From DUUI01 sp964345765 (GTDB lineage Bacteria > Bacillota_I > Bacilli_A > Erysipelotrichales > Erysipelotrichaceae), in NCBI GenBank assembly GCA_964345765.1, contig CAYFSJ010000043.1, positions 1 to 6,454 on the forward strand: a stretch of DNA of 6,454 nucleotides. The letters run 5' to 3'. The notes below the pieces were generated by a model, which was not told where the DNA came from, searched no databases, and saw only the letters and a program-made list of their open reading frames with translations. This document shows positions 1 through 5,624 of the stretch, one piece after another. Both the position numbers and the translations under genes were made by a program. Within the stretch, counting starts at the first letter, position 1; every line of letters begins with the position of its first letter.

Positions 1-35
1 TTTCTAGAGAAGTAATTGTTAGAACAATCGAATAA
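1..35 (+). CDS. Possible C-terminal tail of an upstream gene (partial)
   Basis: The frame beginning at base 3 reads SREVIVRTIE and then stops at TAA 33-35. That looks like an ordinary protein C-terminus. Another frame (base 1) reads FLEK and stops at 13-15, so the choice of frame is uncertain. With only ten residues no function can be assigned. If the frame-3 reading is right, the gap to tex ATG 85 is 49 nt and contains the proposed tex promoter. Confidence 0.3.
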   Translation, partial: SREVIVRTIE

Positions 36-50
36 AATCAACAGATTGTT
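15..50. repeat. Inverted-repeat cluster upstream of tex (possible operator)
   Basis: ATTGTT-AG-AACAAT (15-28) is a perfect 6-bp palindrome with a 2-bp spacer. Its right arm, read as AACAATC (23-29), is also perfectly inverted by GATTGTT (44-50), with a 14-nt loop between. Three copies of the same half-site thus occur in 36 bp, and the last runs into the proposed -35 of the tex promoter. This could be an operator or a weak hairpin. It lacks the GC-rich stem and U tract of an intrinsic terminator. In AT-rich DNA a chance origin is quite possible, and the left part may lie inside an upstream coding tail. Confidence 0.25.
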
Positions 51-78
51 TGGTTTAGACTTAAAAAACAGTTATAAT
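50..78 (+). promoter_or_regulatory. Putative sigma-A/sigma-70 promoter of tex
   Basis: A perfect -10 box TATAAT lies at 73-78, with TTGGTT (three of six matches to TTGACA) at 50-55 and a 17-bp spacer. By standard geometry transcription would start near base 85, the A of the preferred tex start codon. No Shine-Dalgarno sequence precedes ATG 85, which fits a leaderless transcript. TATAAT is not rare in AT-rich DNA, so the support comes from its combination with spacing and start position. Confidence 0.45.
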
Positions 79-84
79 TCAAGT

Positions 85-2247
85 ATGAAAAAAATTGAAA
101 AAACAAATATTGATTATGCTAAACAACTTTCAACAAAGCTGGATTTAAATTCAAAACATATCCAGGCTTTTTTAGAATTGAATGAAGAAGGAAATACCAT
201 TCCATTTATTGCCCGATATCGTAAAGAATTGATCGGCTCGATGGATGATAACCAATTACGGGTGATTTTAGATGATTATCAACAATTAGTCAATTTAGAT
301 GAGCGCCGTAATACGATTATTAACACATTAAATGATTTAAATATTGACGATGAAGAACTCGAAAAGAATATTCTACAAGCGACAACGATGAGTGAACTTG
401 AAGATTTATATCGTCCTTATAAACCTAAAAAGAAAACAAGAGCCAGTGTTGCGATTGCTAGAGGTTTAGAACCATTATCTGAGGCTATTAGAAATAAGAA
501 AAGTGATATTGAATTACAAGCGATGGCTGAAGACTTTTTAAAGAATCAAATGATTATTGATAAAACCAAGCCATTAACAACCATTGAAGAAGCCTATTTA
601 GGAGCTAGTGACATCTTGGCTCAAGAAGTGAGTGATGATCCAACTATTCGTCAATCACTTAAAAAAGAATTCACTAAAAATGGAATACTTATTTCTAAAA
701 CTAAGATTGAAGAGGATAGTGTTTTTAGACTTTATTACAATTACACTGAACCAATTAAAAAAGTAGCGGACCACCGACTTCTAGCCATGAATCGTGGTGA
801 AGCACAAGATATCTTGAAAGTATCACTTGAATTGGATGAGAATTATTGGTTAAGACATCTGGTTTATTATTTTAGATGTAATAAACAAGAATCATTAGCT
901 GATAAACTGTTATTAGAGGTTTGTTTAGATGCCTATAAGCGTTTAATTAAACCTTCTATCGAAAATGAAATTCGTGGTCATATGACTAGCGATGCCCATG
1001 AGAAAGCGTTAGAACTATTTAGTATTAATCTAAGAAATGCCTTATTGGTCCCTCCAATGAAAACTAAGGTTGTTTTAGCCTTAGACCCTGGTTATCGAAA
1101 TGGCTGTAAATGGGCAGTAGTTGATGCATCTGGAAAAGTCTTAGATGCTGGCTTAATCTTTCCAATTCTATTTAAGAACCGATTAAAAGAAGCTCAAGAC
1201 ACAGTCGTTACAATGATTAAGAAATATGATGTAGAGTTAGTTGTTTTAGGCAATGGAACCGCCTCAAGAGAGACAGAATTATTCTTAGCAGATGTATTAA
1301 AAACCAATCAATTAGACATTCCATATTTAATGGTCGATGAATCAGGTGCCTCCGTCTATTCAGCTTCACCAATCTCTTCAATTGAACTCCCGGATTTAGA
1401 GTTAAATCTTCGTAGTGCTGTTTCGTTAGCCAGACGTGTTCAAGATCCACTTGCTGAACTGGTCAAGATTGATCCTAAATCAATAGGGGTAGGTCAGTAT
1501 CAACATGATATGAACCAGAAACGTTTAGATACAATTTTAGGCGGTGTCGTAGAATCAGTCGTTAACCAAATCGGGGTATCGCTTAATACAGCGTCACCAT
1601 CCTTATTGTCTTATGTGGCTGGAATTAATAAGACATTAGCTAGTAATATCGTTAAATATCGTGAAGAGAATGGACCTTTTACTTCTCGAACGCAATTAAA
1701 AAAGGTTAAAGCTTTAGGTCCAAAAGCCTTTGAACAAGCGGCTGGCTTCTTAAGAATTGATAAAGCGAAACAACCTTTAGATAATACCTTTGTTCATCCA
1801 GAGTCATATGACGTTGCTAAAAGGTTGATTGAAGAATATAGCTTAGTCTTTAATCATGAAAATAAGGTTAGCGAAAAAGACCTTAGAGCGTTTTCTACTT
1901 CTAATGAGGTTGGTTATGAAACACTCGTTGATATTGTTGAAGCGATCTCAAAACCTGCTCGAGATATACGAGATGATTTCCCAAGCCCAGTTTTAGTCAG
2001 AGATGTAATGAGTATTGAAGACTTAAAAGTCAATCAACAATTAACAGGTGTCGTTCGAAATGTGACAGCCTTTGGCGCATTTGTTGATTTAGGTGTTCAT
2101 CAAGATGGATTAGTTCATATCTCTCAAATGGCTAATCACTTTGTTTCTGATCCAACCCAAGTGGTTCAGGTGGGCCAAACGGTAAAAGTAAGAGTATTAG
2201 AAGTTGATGTAGATAAAAAACGAATCTCATTAACCATGAAGGATTAA
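85..2247 (+). CDS. tex: Tex family RNA-binding/transcription accessory protein
   Basis: Tex is a cytoplasmic nucleic-acid-binding protein related to eukaryotic Spt6 and linked to transcription and RNA handling. Visible in order are: an N-terminal Tex domain containing GNTIPFIARYRKE; a YqgF/RNase H-like domain from about residue 329 (LDPGY at 333-337, then GNGTASRETE); the Tex signature GQYQHDMNQKRLD from about 470; a helix-hairpin-helix region at about 502-555; and a C-terminal S1 RNA-binding domain at about 649-719 (GVVRNVTAFGAFVDLG). I start at ATG 85, giving 720 aa. This is close to the roughly 719 aa I recall for Bacillus YdcI and places the usual AKQLS...LDLN opening near the N-terminus. 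An in-frame TTG at 16 would add 23 residues unlike the family. No Shine-Dalgarno sequence precedes ATG 85; a TATAAT box ends 6 nt before it. The stop lies 2 nt before the membrane-protein start. Confidence 0.95.
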   Translation: MKKIEKTNIDYAKQLSTKLDLNSKHIQAFLELNEEGNTIPFIARYRKELIGSMDDNQLRVILDDYQQLVNLDERRNTIINTLNDLNIDDEELEKNILQATTMSELEDLYRPYKPKKKTRASVAIARGLEPLSEAIRNKKSDIELQAMAEDFLKNQMIIDKTKPLTTIEEAYLGASDILAQEVSDDPTIRQSLKKEFTKNGILISKTKIEEDSVFRLYYNYTEPIKKVADHRLLAMNRGEAQDILKVSLELDENYWLRHLVYYFRCNKQESLADKLLLEVCLDAYKRLIKPSIENEIRGHMTSDAHEKALELFSINLRNALLVPPMKTKVVLALDPGYRNGCKWAVVDASGKVLDAGLIFPILFKNRLKEAQDTVVTMIKKYDVELVVLGNGTASRETELFLADVLKTNQLDIPYLMVDESGASVYSASPISSIELPDLELNLRSAVSLARRVQDPLAELVKIDPKSIGVGQYQHDMNQKRLDTILGGVVESVVNQIGVSLNTASPSLLSYVAGINKTLASNIVKYREENGPFTSRTQLKKVKALGPKAFEQAAGFLRIDKAKQPLDNTFVHPESYDVAKRLIEEYSLVFNHENKVSEKDLRAFSTSNEVGYETLVDIVEAISKPARDIRDDFPSPVLVRDVMSIEDLKVNQQLTGVVRNVTAFGAFVDLGVHQDGLVHISQMANHFVSDPTQVVQVGQTVKVRVLEVDVDKKRISLTMKD

Positions 2248-2249
2248 GT

Positions 2250-2939
2250 ATGTTTCCAAGAAAAGGATATCGACAACTCAGAGAGTATAATTGGATAAAA
2301 CGACTAGTAGGGTTTATAATTTCTATAGGACTTGTTTTAATAATAAGTTATCAATACCCAGTACAATTAGCCCATTGGGCATTATTCTTCATTCACGCAC
2401 TTATTGTGATTGTCTGGTATGGGTCACAAGTTAGAATTGATTCTGCCTTAATCGGATTTAGATACAGTATCTTCTTTGTTATTCTGTCTCTTGCCATACA
2501 ACTTCGGGTAAATGAATTTAATCTTTGGATGCTTGGCTTGAGTCTATCGTATCTACCATTAACGATAATGGCGACTTGGTCTTTACCAAGAGTTAAATTA
2601 GGATTAAGAATTATTAAACCTGTAGGGTCCATCATTTTAAGTAGTGCAATAATTATTATTGGATATAATGTTTTAATGTATTTCTTAGTTTCAAAAGAAA
2701 TATTAATTAATGGATTTAATTCACTTTCTATTCTGACTGGCTTTATACTGTTATATTCTATTTATTCGAAATCTCATATTATCCATTTTATTATATTTAC
2801 TTTTATGGTTCATATGTTTTTAAAAATTTATTTATTAATCGGAGCAATTAATTGGATTGAACCAGTCATCATTCTGGTGTTATATATCATTTTTATCATT
2901 ATTCAATTAAATACAAAAATCAAAAAGAAGGAGATTTAA
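2250..2939 (+). CDS. Integral membrane protein of unknown function, about eight TM helices
   Basis: I do not recognise this 229-residue protein. After a basic N-terminus (RKGYRQLREYNWIKR) it has about eight hydrophobic segments, near residues 19-36, 41-58, 68-85, 92-110, 125-147, 159-173, 177-198 and 203-220. It ends in a basic tail, TKIKKKEI. No signal-peptidase site, catalytic motif, nucleotide-binding loop or recognisable transporter signature is visible. Charged residues are almost confined to the loops, apart from a few Arg, His and Lys at helix edges. The start is well supported: AAGGA (2239-2243), inside the end of tex, lies 6 nt before ATG 2250. The gene ends 1 nt before the VOC gene and carries that gene's AAGGAG within its last codons, so co-translation with both neighbours is likely. 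It could be a small permease or an accessory membrane subunit, but nothing in the sequence decides. Confidence 0.85.
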   Translation: MFPRKGYRQLREYNWIKRLVGFIISIGLVLIISYQYPVQLAHWALFFIHALIVIVWYGSQVRIDSALIGFRYSIFFVILSLAIQLRVNEFNLWMLGLSLSYLPLTIMATWSLPRVKLGLRIIKPVGSIILSSAIIIIGYNVLMYFLVSKEILINGFNSLSILTGFILLYSIYSKSHIIHFIIFTFMVHMFLKIYLLIGAINWIEPVIILVLYIIFIIIQLNTKIKKKEI

Positions 2940-2940
2940 T

Positions 2941-3309
2941 ATGAAGTTTAAAATGATTCATATGAACATTAATGTTCAAAATCTAGACAAATCGATACAG
3001 TTCTATCAACAAGCACTTAATTTAGAGGTTGTTAGAAAATCTGAATATGAGAATTTTACTTTAGCCTATTTAGAAGATTATTCAAGTGGTTTTCAATTGG
3101 AATTAACTTATTTGAAGGATCATGCTAATCAGTCTTACGAGCTTGGCGAAAATGAAACACATCTCTGCTTTGAAACAGATGACTATGATAATGCCTATAA
3201 ACATCATAAAGAGATGGATGTTATCTGTTATGAGAATAATGAAATGGGACTCTATTTTATTGAAGATCCAGATGGATATTGGATAGAGATTGTACCGACT
3301 CATGAATAA
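2941..3309 (+). CDS. Glyoxalase I-like VOC family metalloenzyme (lactoylglutathione lyase-like)
   Basis: This 122-residue protein has the paired beta-alpha-beta-beta-beta layout of the vicinal oxygen chelate fold. It matches E. coli GloA in blocks: MNINVQNLDKSIQFY, LELTY...YELGE, THLCFETDD and EDPDGYWIEIV. All four expected metal ligands align: H7, E54, H74 and E116 (GloA H5, E56, H74, E122). The family converts the hemithioacetal of methylglyoxal and a low-molecular-weight thiol into a lactoyl thioester. Two glutathione contacts known from human GLO1 (Arg37, Asn103) align with N11 and L58, and the loop before EDPDGY is shortened. The thiol may therefore not be glutathione, or the substrate may differ. 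AAGGAG (2928-2933) lies 7 nt before the ATG. The last 8 nt overlap the following oxidoreductase gene. A non-glyoxalase VOC enzyme remains possible. Confidence 0.85.
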   Translation: MKFKMIHMNINVQNLDKSIQFYQQALNLEVVRKSEYENFTLAYLEDYSSGFQLELTYLKDHANQSYELGENETHLCFETDDYDNAYKHHKEMDVICYENNEMGLYFIEDPDGYWIEIVPTHE

Positions 3310-4282
3310 GAAAAAGATTACATTAATTGGAACCGGTGAAATGGGTCATAATCTCACCAAAACATTATCAGAGATGGAAAGCTATGTTGAGAAATATGGG
3401 ATTATGGGTCGTAATGAGGATAAAACAAATAAATTTAAAGAAAAATTTGGCTTTACGAAAGTCTTTAAATCCATCGAAGATATCGTTGAGGATAGCCAAA
3501 CAGATTTAGTTTATATTGCGACACCACATACACTTCATTTAGAACAAACAAAAACCTTTTTACAAAACAATATTCCAGTTGTTTGTGAGAAACCAATTAC
3601 AGTTAATTCAAAACAGTTTTTAGAGTTAATGAGTGTTTCAAAACAACATCAAACAACTTTAGTCGATGCTTCTTGGATTCGCTATCTTCCATTTATTAAT
3701 CAAGTCAAAGAACTAGCTAAAAAGCATGAATTAGGTCAGCTCAAACAAATCAATGCTTCTATTGGAATCCAAAAACAAGATGAAGATCGAATGATCAATC
3801 CAGAATTAGCTGGAGGTGCCTTATTAGATGTCGGATTATATCCAGTCACATATGTGTGTGGTTTTAATGAAACAGAAGTGAAAGAGGTTAAGGCCTTATC
3901 AACCTTTACAGAAACAGGTGTAGACCAATCGACGATCGTATTAATAAAATTTGAAGATGAAATGTTAGCGTCTTTACAATGTTCTATAGGTTCAATCTTA
4001 AGTGATACTCAAACCTTTGGATATGAACATGGAAAAATTGAAGTGTTTGGTATGCCAGATATGAGTTTAATTAAAGTTTATGAAAGCAATGAAGAAGTTT
4101 TAGAAATAGAGATTAAATTAGATAAAGATGGTTATCAATATCAATTAGATGAAGCTTTTGAAGCTATCGAAAATAACCAGATTGAGCCTAAGTCACTTCC
4201 TCATCGCGAGTCATTAAAAGTGATGAGAATTCTTGATGAGATTCGAAGTCAAATAGGGCTTGTTTATCCGTTTGAAAAGTGA
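3302..4282 (+). CDS. Gfo/Idh/MocA family NAD(P)-dependent oxidoreductase, dihydrodiol dehydrogenase-like
   Basis: A predicted cytoplasmic 326-residue dehydrogenase. The N-terminal Rossmann domain has GTGEMG at 10-15 for NAD(P) binding. Next come ATPHTLHLE (H79) and the family EKP motif at 96-98, with catalytic-type K97. The C-terminal alpha/beta domain carries GGALLDVGLYPV from 171, placing D176 and Y180. Most of the superfamily has His in that last position. The set H79, K97, D176, Y180 matches the residues, even in numbering as I recall it, of mammalian dimeric dihydrodiol/D-xylose dehydrogenase. Those enzymes oxidise trans-dihydrodiols or pentoses and reduce dicarbonyls; the substrate here is unknown. 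ATG 3302 is preferred over the in-frame TTG 3290 because GTG EMG then sits at the usual distance from the start. The start overlaps the VOC stop by 8 nt with only a weak Shine-Dalgarno, suggesting translational coupling. The gene stops at TGA, evidence that UGA is not read as Trp. Confidence 0.9.
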   Translation: MNKKKITLIGTGEMGHNLTKTLSEMESYVEKYGIMGRNEDKTNKFKEKFGFTKVFKSIEDIVEDSQTDLVYIATPHTLHLEQTKTFLQNNIPVVCEKPITVNSKQFLELMSVSKQHQTTLVDASWIRYLPFINQVKELAKKHELGQLKQINASIGIQKQDEDRMINPELAGGALLDVGLYPVTYVCGFNETEVKEVKALSTFTETGVDQSTIVLIKFEDEMLASLQCSIGSILSDTQTFGYEHGKIEVFGMPDMSLIKVYESNEEVLEIEIKLDKDGYQYQLDEAFEAIENNQIEPKSLPHRESLKVMRILDEIRSQIGLVYPFEK

Positions 4283-4284
4283 GG
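4281..4284 (+). promoter_or_regulatory. Ribosome binding site that decides the hflX start
   Basis: GAGG overlaps the TGA stop of the oxidoreductase gene (4280-4282) and lies 8 nt before ATA 4293. This is a normal spacing for initiation there. The in-frame GTG at 4317 is preceded directly by TTGGA with no spacer, so it lacks a usable site. Confidence 0.6.
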
Positions 4285-4292
4285 TCAGTTAA

Positions 4293-5393
4293 ATAGAAAA
4301 TCTAATATTAGTTGGAGTGGATATCTTTCCATACACAAATTCATTTGAAGAAAAATTAAAAGAAACACAGGATCTCGCGGCAGCTGCAGGCGGACAAGTT
4401 GTTTCCATTTTAATTCAGAAAAGAGATTATATTGATAAAGCGACCGTCATTGGTTCTGGTAAAGTCGAAGAACTTAAAGAACTGGTTGAACAATTAGAAG
4501 TTGATGGTGTTCTCTTTAACATGGAATTAAGTTCAACTCAGCTTCGAAATTTGGAAGAAGCTTGTCAGATTAAAGTCATCGATCGGACCATGTTAATTCT
4601 AGATATATTTGCTAGAAGAGCAGTTACTAAGGAAGGGAAACTTCAGGTGGCTTTGGCACAGCATCAATATCGTCTACCTCGCTTAGCTCATTATTCACCA
4701 TATCTATCCAGACTTGGTGGAGGAATAGGTACAAGAGGTCCAGGTGAGACAAAATTGGAATCAGATCGTCGACATATTCAACGTGAAATTAAACAACTAA
4801 AAAAGAAACTGTTGGCCTTGAGTAAACACAGACGGATGGCTCGTTCTAAGCGCTCAAGATCACAATTACCAATTGTTTGTTTACTAGGTTACACCAATGC
4901 AGGCAAGTCATCCATTATGAATGCGATGGTTGGTTTTTCTTCTTCTAATCAAATGGTTGAAGTCAAAGATCAAGTGTTTGCGTCCTTACAACCATTTACT
5001 AGAAGAATTGATAATCCAATTCAAACCTTTTTAATGAGTGATACAGTCGGGTTTGTTTCTGATTTACCAACTCATTTAGTGGCTGCCTTTGAATCAAGCA
5101 TTGAAGAAATCAAATATGCGGATGTCCTCATTCATGTGGTAGATGCCAGTAGTGCTCAAATAGAGACGCATGTAGATACGGTAAATCAAATACTTAAACA
5201 ACATGATTTAAGTATTAAAACTATTATTACTTACTTTAACAAAATGGATAAAGTGGATAATCAATCTCAGGATTATTTTATAAACTCAGATATTATTTTG
5301 AAAGGGTCCGCACTTAACCAAAACGATATGAAAGACTTGTTTGATATATTAGTTGATGAGGTAAAAGATAATGAGCCAGAAGAAGAACTATAA
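4293..5393 (+). CDS. hflX: GTPase HflX, probable AUA start codon
   Basis: HflX is a ribosome-associated GTPase that splits stalled or hibernating ribosomes under stress. Residues count from 4293 (366 aa). The N-terminal domain opens ENLILVGVDIF and contains GSGKVEEL. The hallmark GGGIGTRGPGETKLE follows at 142-156, then a basic helical stretch (about 159-190). The GTPase domain has G1 GYTNAGKSS (199-207), switch I-like ASLQPFTRR (from 230), G3 DTVGF (250-254), G4 NKMD (316-319) and a G5-like SAL. ATG is absent at the N-terminus. The reading frame opens after TAA 4290-4292 with ATA 4293, and the only other usual start codon nearby is GTG 4317, which would remove the first beta strand (LILVGV). 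The protein ends soon after the GTPase domain in an acidic tail (EPEEEL), without the extra C-terminal domain of the roughly 420-residue forms. The end overlaps the TIR remnant by 23 nt. Confidence 0.93.
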   Translation: MENLILVGVDIFPYTNSFEEKLKETQDLAAAAGGQVVSILIQKRDYIDKATVIGSGKVEELKELVEQLEVDGVLFNMELSSTQLRNLEEACQIKVIDRTMLILDIFARRAVTKEGKLQVALAQHQYRLPRLAHYSPYLSRLGGGIGTRGPGETKLESDRRHIQREIKQLKKKLLALSKHRRMARSKRSRSQLPIVCLLGYTNAGKSSIMNAMVGFSSSNQMVEVKDQVFASLQPFTRRIDNPIQTFLMSDTVGFVSDLPTHLVAAFESSIEEIKYADVLIHVVDASSAQIETHVDTVNQILKQHDLSIKTIITYFNKMDKVDNQSQDYFINSDIILKGSALNQNDMKDLFDILVDEVKDNEPEEEL

Positions 5394-5624
5394 ATATACA
5401 GCATTTATAAGTTATCGTCATATTTAACCCGATGCCAGTATTGCTCAAGCTGTCCATACCATGGTTGAAACTTTTAAGTGCCTAAAGAACTACAAAAAGA
5501 AGAAAAAGCATCTTCGTTTCGTGTTTTTAGAGATACAGAAGAATTAACAACCTCATCCTTAGATTACACAAAAGATGTAAGTCTAAGTGAACAAGAAAGA
5601 CAACAGTTAGGAATTTATGAATAA
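5371..5624 (+). pseudogene. TIR-domain protein remnant (nonsense codon, -1 frameshift, truncated)
   Basis: ATG 5371 follows GAGG (5358-5361) inside the end of hflX and reads MSQKKNYKYTAFISYRHI, the typical start of a bacterial TIR domain (YxAFISYRH). TAA 5425-5427 then interrupts. The same frame continues PDASIAQAVHTMVETFK to 5478. Homology resumes one frame over at 5481 with PKELQKEEKASS, FRVFRDTEELTTSSL, as expected if one base was lost from an original AAG-GTG-CCT or similar (5476-5483). After 5561 the expected remainder (helix, the LIVICS strand, the catalytic-Glu region) is missing, replaced by about 20 residues ending QQLGIYE and TAA 5622-5624. TIR proteins act as NAD-consuming or signalling modules, often in antiphage defence. 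This copy lacks the catalytic part and cannot be functional as read. Its last stop overlaps the next start (TAATG). Confidence is high for TIR origin and moderate for the details of the lesions. Confidence 0.8.

Noticed and set aside
23..50. Intrinsic terminator for an upstream gene
   Set aside because: The 7-bp stem is AT-rich with a 14-nt loop and is not followed by a U tract.
16..84. Upstream TTG start extending tex by 23 residues
   Set aside because: The added residues (opening MLEQSNKINRLFG) do not resemble Tex N-termini, the resulting length exceeds the nearest family members, and the segment contains the perfect TATAAT box. A weak AGAGAAG before the TTG keeps it barely possible.
1217..1450. 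77-codon open frame on the minus strand inside tex
   Set aside because: It is antisense to conserved Tex coding sequence, low in complexity and without a plausible ribosome site; a shadow of the codon pattern.
2393..2635. 80-codon open frame on the minus strand inside the membrane-protein gene
   Set aside because: It lies opposite a well-supported gene with its own ribosome site and shows no domain features.
3290..3301. TTG 3290 as start of the Gfo/Idh oxidoreductase
   Set aside because: It adds only MYRL, lies inside the conserved WIEIV end of the VOC gene, and ATG 3302 gives the normal distance to the GTGEMG motif.
3103..3303. 66-codon hydrophobic open frame on the minus strand inside the VOC gene
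   Set aside because: Its hydrophobicity is a by-product of reverse-complementing A-rich codons; no start context or family resemblance.
3327..3509. 60-codon + strand frame inside the oxidoreductase gene
   Set aside because: It runs through the conserved Rossmann region in another frame and has no independent support.
4317..4319. GTG 4317 as the hflX start
   Set aside because: It removes the conserved first strand LILVGV and has no spaced Shine-Dalgarno; the frame upstream to ATA 4293 is HflX-like.
5371..5624. Programmed stop readthrough and frameshifting producing a functional TIR protein
   Set aside because: It would need a nonsense codon and a shift within about 55 bases, no slippery heptamer or pseudoknot is evident, and the catalytic part of the domain is absent; gene decay is simpler.
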